Part shown: positions 37,217 to 46,101 of the stretch, piece after piece
Layout of the letters: each line of letters begins with the position of its first letter
Position numbering within the stretch: position 1 is the stretch's first letter
From: Steroidobacteraceae bacterium
GTDB taxonomy: Bacteria; Pseudomonadota; Gammaproteobacteria; Steroidobacterales; Steroidobacteraceae
NCBI GenBank assembly: GCA_025458865.1
Contig: JALORP010000005.1
Coordinates: 1-64,000, forward strand
Direction of reading: 5' to 3'
Length of the DNA: 64,000 bases
Notes under the pieces: model-generated
Database searches by the model: none
What the model saw: only the letters and a program-made list of their open reading frames with translations
Told to the model about the DNA's origin: nothing
Made by a program: the position numbers and the translations under genes

Positions 37217-38671
37217 ATGAACCTCAAGGACCCCTCCCTGCTGCGTGAGCTGTGCTACGTCGACGGCGCCTGGATCGGCGCTGGCGGCGGCGCCTCGATC
37301 GACGTCACCAACCCGGCGACCGGCGAGCGCCTCGGCAGCGTGCCGGCGCTCGGCTCGGCCGAGACCGAGGCTGCCGTCACCGCGGCGCACGGCGCGTTCC
37401 CCGCCTGGGCGGCGAAGACCGCGAAGGAGCGCAGCGTCCTGCTGCGCCGCTGGCACGACCTGATCGTCGCCAACGTGGACGACATCGGCACGCTGATGAC
37501 GGCCGAGCAGGGCAAGCCGCTCGCCGAGGCGCGCGGCGAGGTCGCCTACGCGGCCGCGTTCGTCGAGTGGTTCGCCGAGGAGGCCAAGCGCGTCTACGGC
37601 GACCTCATCCCCGGTCACCAGCCCGACAAGCGCCTGATGGTGATGCGCCAGCCCGTCGGCGTGGTCGCGGCGATCACGCCGTGGAACTTCCCGGCGGCCA
37701 TGATCACGCGCAAGGTCGCGCCGGCGCTCGCCGCCGGCTGCACCGTCGTGTGCAAGCCCGCCACGCAGACGCCGTTCACGGCGCTCGCGCTGGCCGAACT
37801 CGCGCACCGCGCGGGCATCCCGAAGGGCGTGTTCAACGTTGTGACGGGGCCGGCGCGCGCCATCGGCGGCGTGCTGACCTCCGACGCCCGGGTGCGCAAG
37901 CTGTCCTTCACCGGCTCCACCGAAGTCGGCAAGGCGCTGATGGCCCAGTGCGCCGGCACGCTCAAGAAGGTGTCCCTCGAACTCGGCGGCAACGCGCCGT
38001 TCATCGTCTTCGACGACGCCGATCTCGACGCCGCCGTGGCGGGCGCCATCGCCAGCAAGTACCGCAACACGGGCCAGACCTGCGTCTGCGCCAACCGCCT
38101 GCTCGTGCAGTCCGGTGTCTACGACGCCTTTGCCGCGAAGCTGGTGGAGGCCGTGAGGAAGCTCGCCGTGGGCGACGGCCTCAAGGGGGCGACCGACCAG
38201 GGTCCGCTGATCGACGAGGCCGCCCTCGCCAAGGTCGAGGAGCACGTCGCGGACGCGCTCGGCAAGGGCGCGAAGCTTGCCACCGGCGGCCGGCGCCACG
38301 CGCTCGGCGGCACGTTCTACGAGCCGACGGTGCTCACCTTCGTGACGCCGTCCATGAAGGTGGCGCGCGAGGAGACCTTCGGGCCGGTCGCGCCGCTGTT
38401 CCGATTCGAGACGGAGGCCGAAGCGCTTGCCATGGCCAACGACACCGAGTTCGGACTCGCCTGCTACTTCTACACCCGCGACCTCGCGCGCGCCTGGCGC
38501 GTGTCCGAGGGCCTCGAGTACGGCATCGTCGGACTGAACACCGGCCTGATCTCGACCGAAGTCGCGCCCTTCGGGGGCGTGAAGGAATCCGGCATCGGCC
38601 GCGAGGGCTCGAAGTACGGCCTGCTCGACTTCACCGAGATCAAGTACGTGTGCATCGGCGGGGTGCAGTGA
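37217..38671 (+). CDS. gabD: Succinate-semialdehyde dehydrogenase (NADP+)
   Basis: A 484-residue aldehyde dehydrogenase of the GabD group. Catalytic Glu255 (SLELGGNAPFIVF) and Cys289 (GQTCVCANR) are in place, with ITPWNFPAAMITRK and the end motif PFGGVKESGIGREGS. Oxidises succinate semialdehyde to succinate; related semialdehyde substrates cannot be excluded. The stop overlaps the GTG of the MFS exporter. Confidence 0.9.
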   Translation: MNLKDPSLLRELCYVDGAWIGAGGGASIDVTNPATGERLGSVPALGSAETEAAVTAAHGAFPAWAAKTAKERSVLLRRWHDLIVANVDDIGTLMTAEQGKPLAEARGEVAYAAAFVEWFAEEAKRVYGDLIPGHQPDKRLMVMRQPVGVVAAITPWNFPAAMITRKVAPALAAGCTVVCKPATQTPFTALALAELAHRAGIPKGVFNVVTGPARAIGGVLTSDARVRKLSFTGSTEVGKALMAQCAGTLKKVSLELGGNAPFIVFDDADLDAAVAGAIASKYRNTGQTCVCANRLLVQSGVYDAFAAKLVEAVRKLAVGDGLKGATDQGPLIDEAALAKVEEHVADALGKGAKLATGGRRHALGGTFYEPTVLTFVTPSMKVAREETFGPVAPLFRFETEAEALAMANDTEFGLACYFYTRDLARAWRVSEGLEYGIVGLNTGLISTEVAPFGGVKESGIGREGSKYGLLDFTEIKYVCIGGVQ

Positions 38672-39888
38672 CCGAGGCCGGACCCCCTGCGCCGCAGCCG
38701 CTCGCCGACCGCTCGCTGATCGTCCTGCTCGCCGCGATCGCGGCGTCGGGCCCGTTCGCCATGAACGTCTACCTGCCGGCCCTGCCGGTGGTGCAGGCGC
38801 ACTTCGGCGCCACCGTGCCCGAGATGAATACGACGGTGAGCATCGCGCTGCTGTCCTTCGCCGTCGGCATCCTGCTCCACGGGCCGCTGTCGGACCGCTA
38901 CGGCCGCCGCCCGGTCATCCTCGGCGGCCTCGGCGTGTTCGCGCTGGGCAACCTGCTGTGCCTCGTGGCCCCCACGCTCGAGGTCCTGCTCGCCGGCCGC
39001 GCGGTGCAGTCCTTCGGCTCGGCGGCCGGCCTGGTCGTGGCCCGCGCCATGCTCGGCGACCTGTACGCGCGCGAGAAGATGGCGCGGATGCTGGCCTACC
39101 TGACGATGGTGATGGTCGTCGGCCCGACGGTGGCGCCGCTGATCGGCGGCGCCGTGACGGATGCCTGGGGCTGGAAGTCCCTGTTCGCCGTGCTGCTCAT
39201 GGCCAACGCCGCGGTGCTCGGGTTCACGTGGCGCCACCTGCCAGAGACCCGCGCCGCGGGCGAGCGCAGCGCGTCCAAGGCCGCGCTGCTCGGCGAGTCG
39301 TTCGCGCTGCTGCGCCGGCGCGCCTTCCTCGGGTTGGCGGTGCAGGCGGGCGTGATCTACGCGACGTTCCTCGCCTTCATCTCCATCGTGCCCTACGTGA
39401 TGGTCGAGCTCGGGCGCAGCTCGACCGAGTACGGCCTGTGGTACCTGCTGCTCGCGGGCGGCTACTTCGTCGGCAACTGGTGGGTGACCCGCGTCGCGAC
39501 GCGCGTCGGCCTGCGCCGGCTGATCGTTGCCGGCACGACCGGCCAGCTCGTCTTCGCCGCCCTCGGCCTCGGGCTGATGCTCGCCGGCATCTGGCACCCG
39601 GCCGCGATCTTCATTCCCTTCGCCGCGCTGAGCCTCGCGCAGGGTCTGGCGCTGCCCAACCTCAACGCCAGCGCCGTGGCGCTCGCGCCGCGCACGGCCG
39701 GCGCGGCCTCCAGCATGCTCGGGTTCTCGCAGCAGTTCATCGGCGCCTCGGCGGTGCAGTTCATGGCGCTCTTTTCCACGCAGTCGCCGGTGCCCATCTA
39801 CGTCTTCTGCGCCGTGGTGTCAGTGGTGGCCTGGATCTCGCTGTACGCGCTGCCACACGGCGAGGTCCGCCCGCAGGCCGCCGGCTGA
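38668..39888 (+). CDS. Bcr/CflA-type MFS efflux transporter
   Basis: A 406-residue 12-segment MFS exporter. The motif-A loop is GPLSDRYGRRPVILGG after TM2 and LPALPVVQAHFG is in the first segment, both typical of the Bcr/CflA drug-efflux family. GTG start translationally coupled to gabD. Substrate unknown. Confidence 0.87.
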   Translation: MTEAGPPAPQPLADRSLIVLLAAIAASGPFAMNVYLPALPVVQAHFGATVPEMNTTVSIALLSFAVGILLHGPLSDRYGRRPVILGGLGVFALGNLLCLVAPTLEVLLAGRAVQSFGSAAGLVVARAMLGDLYAREKMARMLAYLTMVMVVGPTVAPLIGGAVTDAWGWKSLFAVLLMANAAVLGFTWRHLPETRAAGERSASKAALLGESFALLRRRAFLGLAVQAGVIYATFLAFISIVPYVMVELGRSSTEYGLWYLLLAGGYFVGNWWVTRVATRVGLRRLIVAGTTGQLVFAALGLGLMLAGIWHPAAIFIPFAALSLAQGLALPNLNASAVALAPRTAGAASSMLGFSQQFIGASAVQFMALFSTQSPVPIYVFCAVVSVVAWISLYALPHGEVRPQAAG

Positions 39889-39954
39889 CTCGCGCGGCGC
39901 GGCGCGCCCGACGCTATGATGCGGGTCCATTCCGCTGCCGCCGAAAGGTCCTGA

Positions 39955-40668
39955 ATGCTCGGCCGCTTCCTCGAAGTCAGCGTCCACGCCCCGGATCCGC
40001 TCGAGTCGCTCCGCTTCTACGAGAGGCTCGGCTTCACGCAGGCGTCGGTCGGTGACACCTGGAGCCACCCCTACGCGGTCGTCACCGACGGCCGTCTGTT
40101 CATCGGCCTGCACGGCTACGAGTTCCCCTCACCGTCGCTCACTTTCGTGCAGCCCGACCTGATGGCAAACCTGGAGCGCATCGAGGGGCTGGGCGTCGAG
40201 CTGGCCTTCCGCAAGCTGGGCGCGGATGTGTTCAACGAGGCCGGCTTCACGGACCCGAACCGGCAGATGATCGCGATGCTGGAGGCGCGCACCTACTCGC
40301 CGCCGCAGCGGCGGTCACACGAGACCTCGCGGCTCGGCTGGTTCGAGGAGTTCGCGCTGCCGGCAGAGGACCTGGAGGGATCGGCGCGCTGGTGGGAGCA
40401 GCTCGGCTTCGTCGCCGCGGAAACCGGCGAGGAGCCCTGGCCCCGCGTCGGGCTCACCAGCGATTCCCTGAACGTCGGGCTCGTCGGCGGCGGGAACCTG
40501 CGCTCGCCCGCGCTGGTCTTCAGGGAACCCGACATGACGGAGCGGATCCGTGGCCTGGCCGGTGCGGGAATCGAGTTCTCGCGCGGCCTGCCGCGCGCGC
40601 TCGACCCGCGCGAGAACGCGCTGCTCGTGGCGCCCGAAGGCACGCCGCTCCTGCTCATGACGGGCTGA
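39955..40668 (+). CDS. VOC (glyoxalase/dioxygenase-like) family protein
   Basis: A 237-residue protein with two VOC modules: residues 1-115 (FLEVSVHAPDPLESLRFYERLGF) and 122-237 (FEEFALPAEDLEGSARWWEQLGF). Metal ligands are not fully obvious. Family members include glyoxalases, dioxygenases and resistance proteins; no function can be given. TATGAT precedes it by about 35 nt and AAAGG is a possible ribosome site. Confidence 0.78.
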   Translation: MLGRFLEVSVHAPDPLESLRFYERLGFTQASVGDTWSHPYAVVTDGRLFIGLHGYEFPSPSLTFVQPDLMANLERIEGLGVELAFRKLGADVFNEAGFTDPNRQMIAMLEARTYSPPQRRSHETSRLGWFEEFALPAEDLEGSARWWEQLGFVAAETGEEPWPRVGLTSDSLNVGLVGGGNLRSPALVFREPDMTERIRGLAGAGIEFSRGLPRALDPRENALLVAPEGTPLLLMTG

Positions 40669-40683
40669 ACCAAAGGAGATTCG

Positions 40684-40761
40684 ATGTCCGTTGCCACCCT
40701 GCCGCGCGCCGCCGCGGCCTGTGTCCGATCCTCGACGCCAGGCGCCGGGCGACGCGCATGA
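40684..40761 (+). CDS. 25-codon upstream ORF coupled to the SDR gene
   Basis: A short frame with an excellent ribosome site (aaaggag, 6 nt before ATG) that starts MSVATLPRAAAAC and ends in a TGA overlapping the SDR ATG. The SDR itself has no Shine-Dalgarno, so this ORF may exist mainly to load ribosomes. It could also be the remnant of a frameshifted N-terminus. No homology recognised. Confidence 0.4.
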   Translation: MSVATLPRAAAACVRSSTPGAGRRA

Positions 40762-41417
40762 GCACCTGGCTCGTCACCGGCGCGAGCCGCGGCATCGGGC
40801 TGGAGCTGTGCAGGCAGCTCGCGGCGCGCGGCGACACCGTCATCGCCGCCTGCCGGAAGGCGACACCGGCGCTGGCGGCGACCGGTTGCGGCATCATCGA
40901 GGGCGTCGAGGTCACCGATCCGGGCTCGCTTAGGCGGCTCGATGCCGCGCTCGGCGACACGCGGCTCGACGTGCTGGTCAACAACGCGGGCATCCTGTCC
41001 GTGGAGTCGCTCGGCCGGCTCGACTTCGAGGCGATGCGCCGCCAGTTCGAGGTCAACGCGCTCGGACCGCTTCGCGTCACCGAGGCGCTGCTTCCCAGGC
41101 TCGGCGCCGGCTCGAAGATCGCGATCATCACGAGCCGCATGGGCTCGATCGCCGACAACGGCAGCGGCGGCTACTACGGCTATCGGATGTCGAAAGCCGC
41201 CGTGAACGCGGCCGGCGTCAGCCTCGCGCGCGACCTCGAAGGACGCGGCATCGCCGTGCTGCTGCTGCACCCGGGCATGGTGGCCACCGACATGACCGGC
41301 GGCACGGGCATCCCGCCCGCGGAGTCGGCGACCATGCTCATCGCCCGGATCGACCGCCTCGGCCTCGCCGACTCAGGCAGCTTCCATCACGCCAACGGCG
41401 AAGTCCTGCCCTGGTGA
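40758..41417 (+). CDS. SDR-family oxidoreductase
   Basis: A 219-residue classical short-chain dehydrogenase. The nucleotide-binding TGASRGIG is at residues 7-14, NNAG follows, and catalytic Ser (TSRMGSI) and YxxxK (YRMSK) are present. Resembles C-factor-type SDRs. The start lacks its own ribosome site and overlaps the stop of a 25-codon ORF. Ends 6 bp before the convergent hemN stop. Confidence 0.88.
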   Translation: MSTWLVTGASRGIGLELCRQLAARGDTVIAACRKATPALAATGCGIIEGVEVTDPGSLRRLDAALGDTRLDVLVNNAGILSVESLGRLDFEAMRRQFEVNALGPLRVTEALLPRLGAGSKIAIITSRMGSIADNGSGGYYGYRMSKAAVNAAGVSLARDLEGRGIAVLLLHPGMVATDMTGGTGIPPAESATMLIARIDRLGLADSGSFHHANGEVLPW

Positions 41418-41423
41418 TCGTCC

Positions 41424-42833
41424 CTACACCGCGCGGGAGAAGCGCGGCTGGGGCGCCTGCTGGTGCGCGGCGAGGTAATAGTCGAAGCACATCGCGACGT
41501 TGCGCATCAGCAGCCGGCCGATCGGGGTGAGCTCGAAGCCGCGCTCCAGCATGACCACGAGGCCGTCGGCGACGAGCGGCGCGAGTGAGGCGATCTCGCG
41601 CGCGAAGTAGTCCTCGAAGCGCACCGGCCAGGCCTGCTCGATGCGCGCGTACTCGACGCGCGCGCGGCACATGATGTCCTGGATCACCGCGCGGCGCAGG
41701 CGGTCGTCGTCATTGAGCGCGAGGCCCCTGTGCACCGCGAGGTGCCCGGAGTCGATCGCCTGGTAGTAGTCGTGCAGGGTCTTGTAGTTCTGCGCGTAGC
41801 TGTCGCCGAGCTTGCCGATCGAGCTCACGCCGAGCGCGACGAGGTCGCAGTCCGCGTGGGTCGAGTAGCCCTGGAAGTTGCGGTGCAGGCTGCCCTCGCG
41901 CAGCGCGATCGCGAGCTCGTCGGTGGGCAGCGCGAAGTGGTCCATGCCGATGTAGACGTAGCCGGCGCCGGTCAGCTTCTCGATGGTGAGCTCGAGCAGT
42001 GCGAGCTTTTCGGCGCCGCTCGGGATGTCCTCGGACTTGATGCGCTTCTGCGGCTTGAACATGTGCGGGAGGTGCGCGTAGCTGTAGACGGCGAAGCGGT
42101 CCGGCCGCTCGCCGATCGCCATGTCGAGGGTCTTCGCGAAGCGGACGCGATCCTGCTTCGGCAGCCCGTAGATCAGGTCCACGCTCACCGACTTGTAGCC
42201 GGCGCGCCGCGCGCGCTCCATGATGGCGAAGGTCTGCTCGGCCGACTGGATGCGGTTGACCGCCTGCTGCACCTCGGGATCGAAGTCCTGGATGCCGAGG
42301 CTCATGCGGTTCAGGCCCGCGCGCGCCAGCAGGTCCACGGTGTCGAGGTCGCAGGTGCGCGGGTCGATCTCGATGGAGAACTCCCGCGTGTCGTCCGCGC
42401 GCAGCTGGAAGTGCCAGCCGAGCTTCTTCAGCAGGTCCTCGAGCTGCCACGGGTTCAGGAAGGTCGGCGTGCCGCCGCCGAAGTGGAGCTGGTCGACTGT
42501 GCGGTCCTTCGCGAACAGCTCGGCCTGCATCTCGATCTCGCGGTACAGGCGGACGAGGTAGTTTTCGGCCTGCTCGCGGTTGCGGGTGATGACCTTGTTG
42601 CAGCCGCAGTAGAAGCAGGGGCTGGCGCAGAAGGGCACGTGCACGTAGAGGGACAGCGGCGCCGGCGGCGTCGCGCCATTCGTCGCCGCGGCCGCGGCCC
42701 GGTACTCGGCCTCGCGGAAGCTGTCGTGGAACTGCACGGCGGTCGGGTAGGACGTGTAGCGCGGACCCGGACGGTCGTAGCGGCGGACGAGGTCGGCATC
42801 GAACTTGACGGAGGTTTCCATGGTGGCTGCCAT
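41424..42833 (-). CDS. hemN: Oxygen-independent coproporphyrinogen III oxidase
   Basis: A 469-residue radical-SAM enzyme making protoporphyrinogen IX without oxygen. The cluster motif is Cys69-Cys73-Cys76 (CASPCFYCGC, with Cys78), and the N-terminal DRPGPRYTSYPTAVQF plus HFGGGTPTFL are HemN-specific. HemN supports heme and bacteriochlorophyll synthesis under low oxygen, fitting a phototroph with LH2. An unusual 16-bp inverted repeat lies upstream. No FNR box seen. Confidence 0.95.
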   Translation of the reverse strand: MAATMETSVKFDADLVRRYDRPGPRYTSYPTAVQFHDSFREAEYRAAAAATNGATPPAPLSLYVHVPFCASPCFYCGCNKVITRNREQAENYLVRLYREIEMQAELFAKDRTVDQLHFGGGTPTFLNPWQLEDLLKKLGWHFQLRADDTREFSIEIDPRTCDLDTVDLLARAGLNRMSLGIQDFDPEVQQAVNRIQSAEQTFAIMERARRAGYKSVSVDLIYGLPKQDRVRFAKTLDMAIGERPDRFAVYSYAHLPHMFKPQKRIKSEDIPSGAEKLALLELTIEKLTGAGYVYIGMDHFALPTDELAIALREGSLHRNFQGYSTHADCDLVALGVSSIGKLGDSYAQNYKTLHDYYQAIDSGHLAVHRGLALNDDDRLRRAVIQDIMCRARVEYARIEQAWPVRFEDYFAREIASLAPLVADGLVVMLERGFELTPIGRLLMRNVAMCFDYYLAAHQQAPQPRFSRAV

Positions 42834-42871
42834 CGGGCATCGGGCCCGGCTCCTTGGACGGGTAAGCTAAT

Positions 42872-42925
42872 CGCCTGGTGGTCACCGCGGCAGACGCATA
42901 TGTACGGATCGGTGACCACCAGGCG
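42872..42925. repeat. 16-bp perfect inverted repeat between hemN and a TonB-C protein
   Basis: CGCCTGGTGGTCACCG (42872-42887) and its exact complement (42910-42925) flank a 22-nt spacer containing CATATG. It lies 39 bp upstream of hemN and 22 bp upstream of the divergent gene. Could be a dimeric operator shared by both genes or a cruciform/hairpin; no known regulator consensus recognised. Confidence 0.8.
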
Positions 42926-42947
42926 GGCAAGGGATAACCTAGGCAGC

Positions 42948-43976
42948 ATGCTGCGCCGCGCCCTGCTCGCACTACCCCTGGTCCTCGCCGGCGGCCCCGC
43001 CGCGGCCTCGGGCTGGACCTCCTGCCTCGACTCCTCCCTCGAGCCGCCAGCGCCCGTCGAGCGCGAGGCGCCGCCCTACCCGGAATCGGCCCGCCTCGCC
43101 AACGCCGAGGGCAGCGTCGAGGTCAGCTTCACCGTGCTGCGGACCGGCGACGTCGGCTGGGTGCGCATCACCAGGGCCGAGCCCTCGGGCTTCTTCGAGC
43201 AGGCGGCGCTCGACGGCGTCCGCGCATGGCGGTTCACGCCCGCGATGCGTGCCGGAACACCCATCGAGTGCCGGCTCAAGACCCGGGTGCGCTTCACGCT
43301 CGCCGACGTGGCGACGGTCCGGGCCGGCAGCGCCAACGACGACGGACTGCCCTCGCCGTCTTACCCCGCGGCCGCCCGCGAGGCCCGGCTCGAGGGCTAT
43401 GTCGAGCTGACGCTCACGGTTGCCCCGGACGGGCACGTGGCCCGGACCGAGGTCACCGCGGCCATGCCCCGCGGCGAGTTCGAGCGGGCGGCGCTCACGG
43501 CCGTGAAGTCCTGGCGCCTGCCACCTGCAGCCGAGCCGCGAGAGCTGCGCCGGCGCTTCGACTTCAGCCTGCCGGACAGCCCGCCGCGCCCCCAGTCCGC
43601 GTCCCTGCTGGCTGCCGCGCCCCTGCCATCGGTAGCCTGCCAGGAACGCCTGTCGGGCTGGGTCCGCCTCGAGGTGGACGCGGACGCCGAGGGACGGATC
43701 CTCGCCGCCCGCGTGGTCGCCGCCGAGCCGGCGGGACTCTTCGACGCCACCGCACTCGCGATCGCGCGGCGCTCGCGGATCGCCCCGGCGTGGCGTGACG
43801 GCCACCCGGTCGCGGCCACCGGCCTGCTGACCCTCGCCTTCAGCCCGGACTCGAGTTCCTGCCCGGACGCGGGATCGTCCGACCGCCATTCCGCCCCGCG
43901 GCCCTCGCCCACGCCCCGTGTCTCCGGCGCCCGCGAGCGGGGCCCCGGGTCGATCCCACCCGCGCCTCCCGGTTAA
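42948..43976 (+). CDS. Exported protein with three TonB C-terminal-like domains
   Basis: A 342-residue protein with a signal peptide (residues 1-21, ending AAASG) and three repeats resembling the TonB C-terminal energy-transducing domain at about residues 38-115, 135-210 and 220-300. Each repeat has a PPYPESAR- or SYPAAAR-type start and a GxVxLxxxVxxDG core. There is no proline-rich periplasmic linker and no obvious inner-membrane anchor after cleavage, so it is unlikely to work as a standard TonB. Ends in a Pro/Ser-rich tail. Role unknown. Confidence 0.75.
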   Translation: MLRRALLALPLVLAGGPAAASGWTSCLDSSLEPPAPVEREAPPYPESARLANAEGSVEVSFTVLRTGDVGWVRITRAEPSGFFEQAALDGVRAWRFTPAMRAGTPIECRLKTRVRFTLADVATVRAGSANDDGLPSPSYPAAAREARLEGYVELTLTVAPDGHVARTEVTAAMPRGEFERAALTAVKSWRLPPAAEPRELRRRFDFSLPDSPPRPQSASLLAAAPLPSVACQERLSGWVRLEVDADAEGRILAARVVAAEPAGLFDATALAIARRSRIAPAWRDGHPVAATGLLTLAFSPDSSSCPDAGSSDRHSAPRPSPTPRVSGARERGPGSIPPAPPG

Positions 43977-44030
43977 CATCCCGGGCCTCGCGGCCACCCA
44001 TGCGCCGCCCAGGATGCCGGGAACCTCGCC

Positions 44031-46094
44031 ATGAATAGACTGCTGATGCTCGCGGCGGCGGCCACGCTGCCATGCCTCGCCTCTGCCGACGAAGGCATGT
44101 GGACCTTCGACAACCCGCCCTCGGCGGCGATCAAGTCGCGCTACGGCGTCGAGCTGACGCGCGACTGGCTGGACCGGGTGCGCGGCGCGACGCTGCGGCT
44201 CGAGAGCGGCTGCACCGCGTCCTTCGTCTCGCCCACCGGGCTGATCCTCACCAACCACCACTGCGCCGAGGACTGCATCGCCGAGAACTCGAGCGCGGAG
44301 ACCGACCGCCTCGGGAAGGGTTTCCTCGCGGCAACGCCCGGCGAGGAGCTGCGCTGCCAGGGCGAGGCGGCCTCGGTCCTCATTCGAACCGAGGACGTCA
44401 CGGAACAGGTCCGCAAGGCGACCGCAGGCCTCGATCCCGCCAAGGCCGTCGAGACGCGCCGGGCCGAGCTCACGCGGCTCGAGCAGGCCTGTGAGGAGGC
44501 CTCGGCCAAGGATCGCGCCACCGGCCCGCTCAAGTGCGAGGCCGTGACGCTCTATCAGGGCGGCCAGTCCTGGATCTACGCCTACAAGCGCTACGACGAC
44601 GTGCGCCTCGTGTTCGCCCCCGAGAAGGACATCGGGGCCTTCGGTGGCGACGTGGACAACTTCCAGTTCCCGCGCTGGTCGCTCGACATGGCGATCCTGC
44701 GCGCCTACGAGGACGGCAAGCCGGCGAAGACTCCGAACCGCCTGCAGTTCGACTGGAAGGGCGCCGCCGCCGGCGAGCCTGTGTTCGTCTCCGGCCACCC
44801 GGGCACGACGCAGCGGCTGATGACCCTTGCCGAACTCGATGCCCAGCGCGACGTCACGCTGCCGTTCTGGCTGCTGCGCTTCTCTGAGCTGCGCGGCCGG
44901 ATGATCCAGTTCGGCAAGGGCAGCGAAGAGTCCGAGCGCCGCGCCACTGCCTATCTCAACACGATCGAGAACTCCATCAAGGTGCGCCGCAAGCAGCAGG
45001 ACGCGCTGAACGACGACGCGCTGTTCGGGCGCAAGGCCGCCGAAGAGGCGGCGCTCGCCAAGGCGCTCGCGGGCGGCCCCGATGCGGACGCGTACGAGCG
45101 CATCGCGAAGGCGCAGCAGGTCCACCGCGACATCCACGTGCGCCACGCCTTCCTCGAGGGCGGCGCCGGCTTCAACAGCGAACTCTTCGTACACGCGCGC
45201 ACGCTGGTGCGCGCCGCTGCGGAGCGCGCCAAGCCCAATGCCGAGCGGCTGCGCCCCTACACCGACGCGCGCCTTCCCGCCATCGAGCGCGCGCTGCGCG
45301 CCGAGACGCCCTACTACGCCGATCTCGACCAGGTGCGGCTGTCGTTCTCGCTCGAGCGCATGCGCGAGTGGCTCGGCCCGGACGATCCGCTGGTGAGGCG
45401 CATCTTCGGCCGCGAGTCACCCGACTCGCTCGCCGCGAGGCTGATCGCCGGCTCGAAGCTCGCCGACCCGGCCGAGCGCATGGCGCTCTACGCGGGCGGC
45501 CAGGCGGCGATCGACGCGAGCGACGACGCCATGATCCGCCTCGCCGCCGCGGTGGATCCCGAGGCTGCCGCGCTGCGCAAGCGCATGGAGGACGAGGTCG
45601 AGGGGCCGACGCGCCAGGCGCAGGAGGCCATCGCCGCGGCGCGCTTCGCGACGCTCGGAACCGATGTCTACCCCGACGCCACGTTCACGCTGCGCCTGTC
45701 CTACGGCGCGGTCGACGGCTGGGTCGAGCAGGGCGCACCGGTCGCGCCATTCACCACGCTCGAGGCCGCCTTCGAGCGCTCGACGGGCCGGCCGCCCTTC
45801 CGCATGCCCGAGTCGTGGCTCGACAAGGCCCATGCGCTGCCCATGGACACCCCCTTCAACTTCGTCGCGACCCTCGACATCGTGGGCGGCAACTCGGGCA
45901 GCCCGATCGTCAACGCGCGCGGCGACATCGTGGGGCTCGCCTTCGACGGCAACATCCACTCGATCGCCGGCGGCTACGGCTACGACGTCCGCAACAACCG
46001 CGCCATCGGCGTGGACGTACGCATCATGCGCCTCGCGCTCGAGGAGGTTTACGGCGCGAAGTCGCTGCTCGCGGAGATGGACCGCCGGCGCTGA
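44031..46094 (+). CDS. S46 family dipeptidyl-peptidase (DPP7-like)
   Basis: A 687-residue S46 peptidase, an exported exopeptidase that removes dipeptides. The signal peptide ends near residue 19 (LASAD). The chymotrypsin-like triad is visible: His76/77 (TNHHC), Asp209 (GDVDNFQFPRW) and Ser622 (GGNSGSPI). The specificity residue 18 after the serine is Gly640 (FDGN), as in DPP7 (hydrophobic P1) rather than the Arg of DPP11 (acidic P1). Together with the S9 and DUF885 peptidases it indicates growth on peptides. Confidence 0.9.
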   Translation: MNRLLMLAAAATLPCLASADEGMWTFDNPPSAAIKSRYGVELTRDWLDRVRGATLRLESGCTASFVSPTGLILTNHHCAEDCIAENSSAETDRLGKGFLAATPGEELRCQGEAASVLIRTEDVTEQVRKATAGLDPAKAVETRRAELTRLEQACEEASAKDRATGPLKCEAVTLYQGGQSWIYAYKRYDDVRLVFAPEKDIGAFGGDVDNFQFPRWSLDMAILRAYEDGKPAKTPNRLQFDWKGAAAGEPVFVSGHPGTTQRLMTLAELDAQRDVTLPFWLLRFSELRGRMIQFGKGSEESERRATAYLNTIENSIKVRRKQQDALNDDALFGRKAAEEAALAKALAGGPDADAYERIAKAQQVHRDIHVRHAFLEGGAGFNSELFVHARTLVRAAAERAKPNAERLRPYTDARLPAIERALRAETPYYADLDQVRLSFSLERMREWLGPDDPLVRRIFGRESPDSLAARLIAGSKLADPAERMALYAGGQAAIDASDDAMIRLAAAVDPEAAALRKRMEDEVEGPTRQAQEAIAAARFATLGTDVYPDATFTLRLSYGAVDGWVEQGAPVAPFTTLEAAFERSTGRPPFRMPESWLDKAHALPMDTPFNFVATLDIVGGNSGSPIVNARGDIVGLAFDGNIHSIAGGYGYDVRNNRAIGVDVRIMRLALEEVYGAKSLLAEMDRRR

Positions 46095-46101
46095 GCGCCG
46101 C

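Noticed and set aside
42834-42947. FNR/ANR box (TTGAT-N4-ATCAA) upstream of hemN
   Set aside because: Expected for hemN in many bacteria, but no such sequence is present; only the 16-bp inverted repeat is seen.
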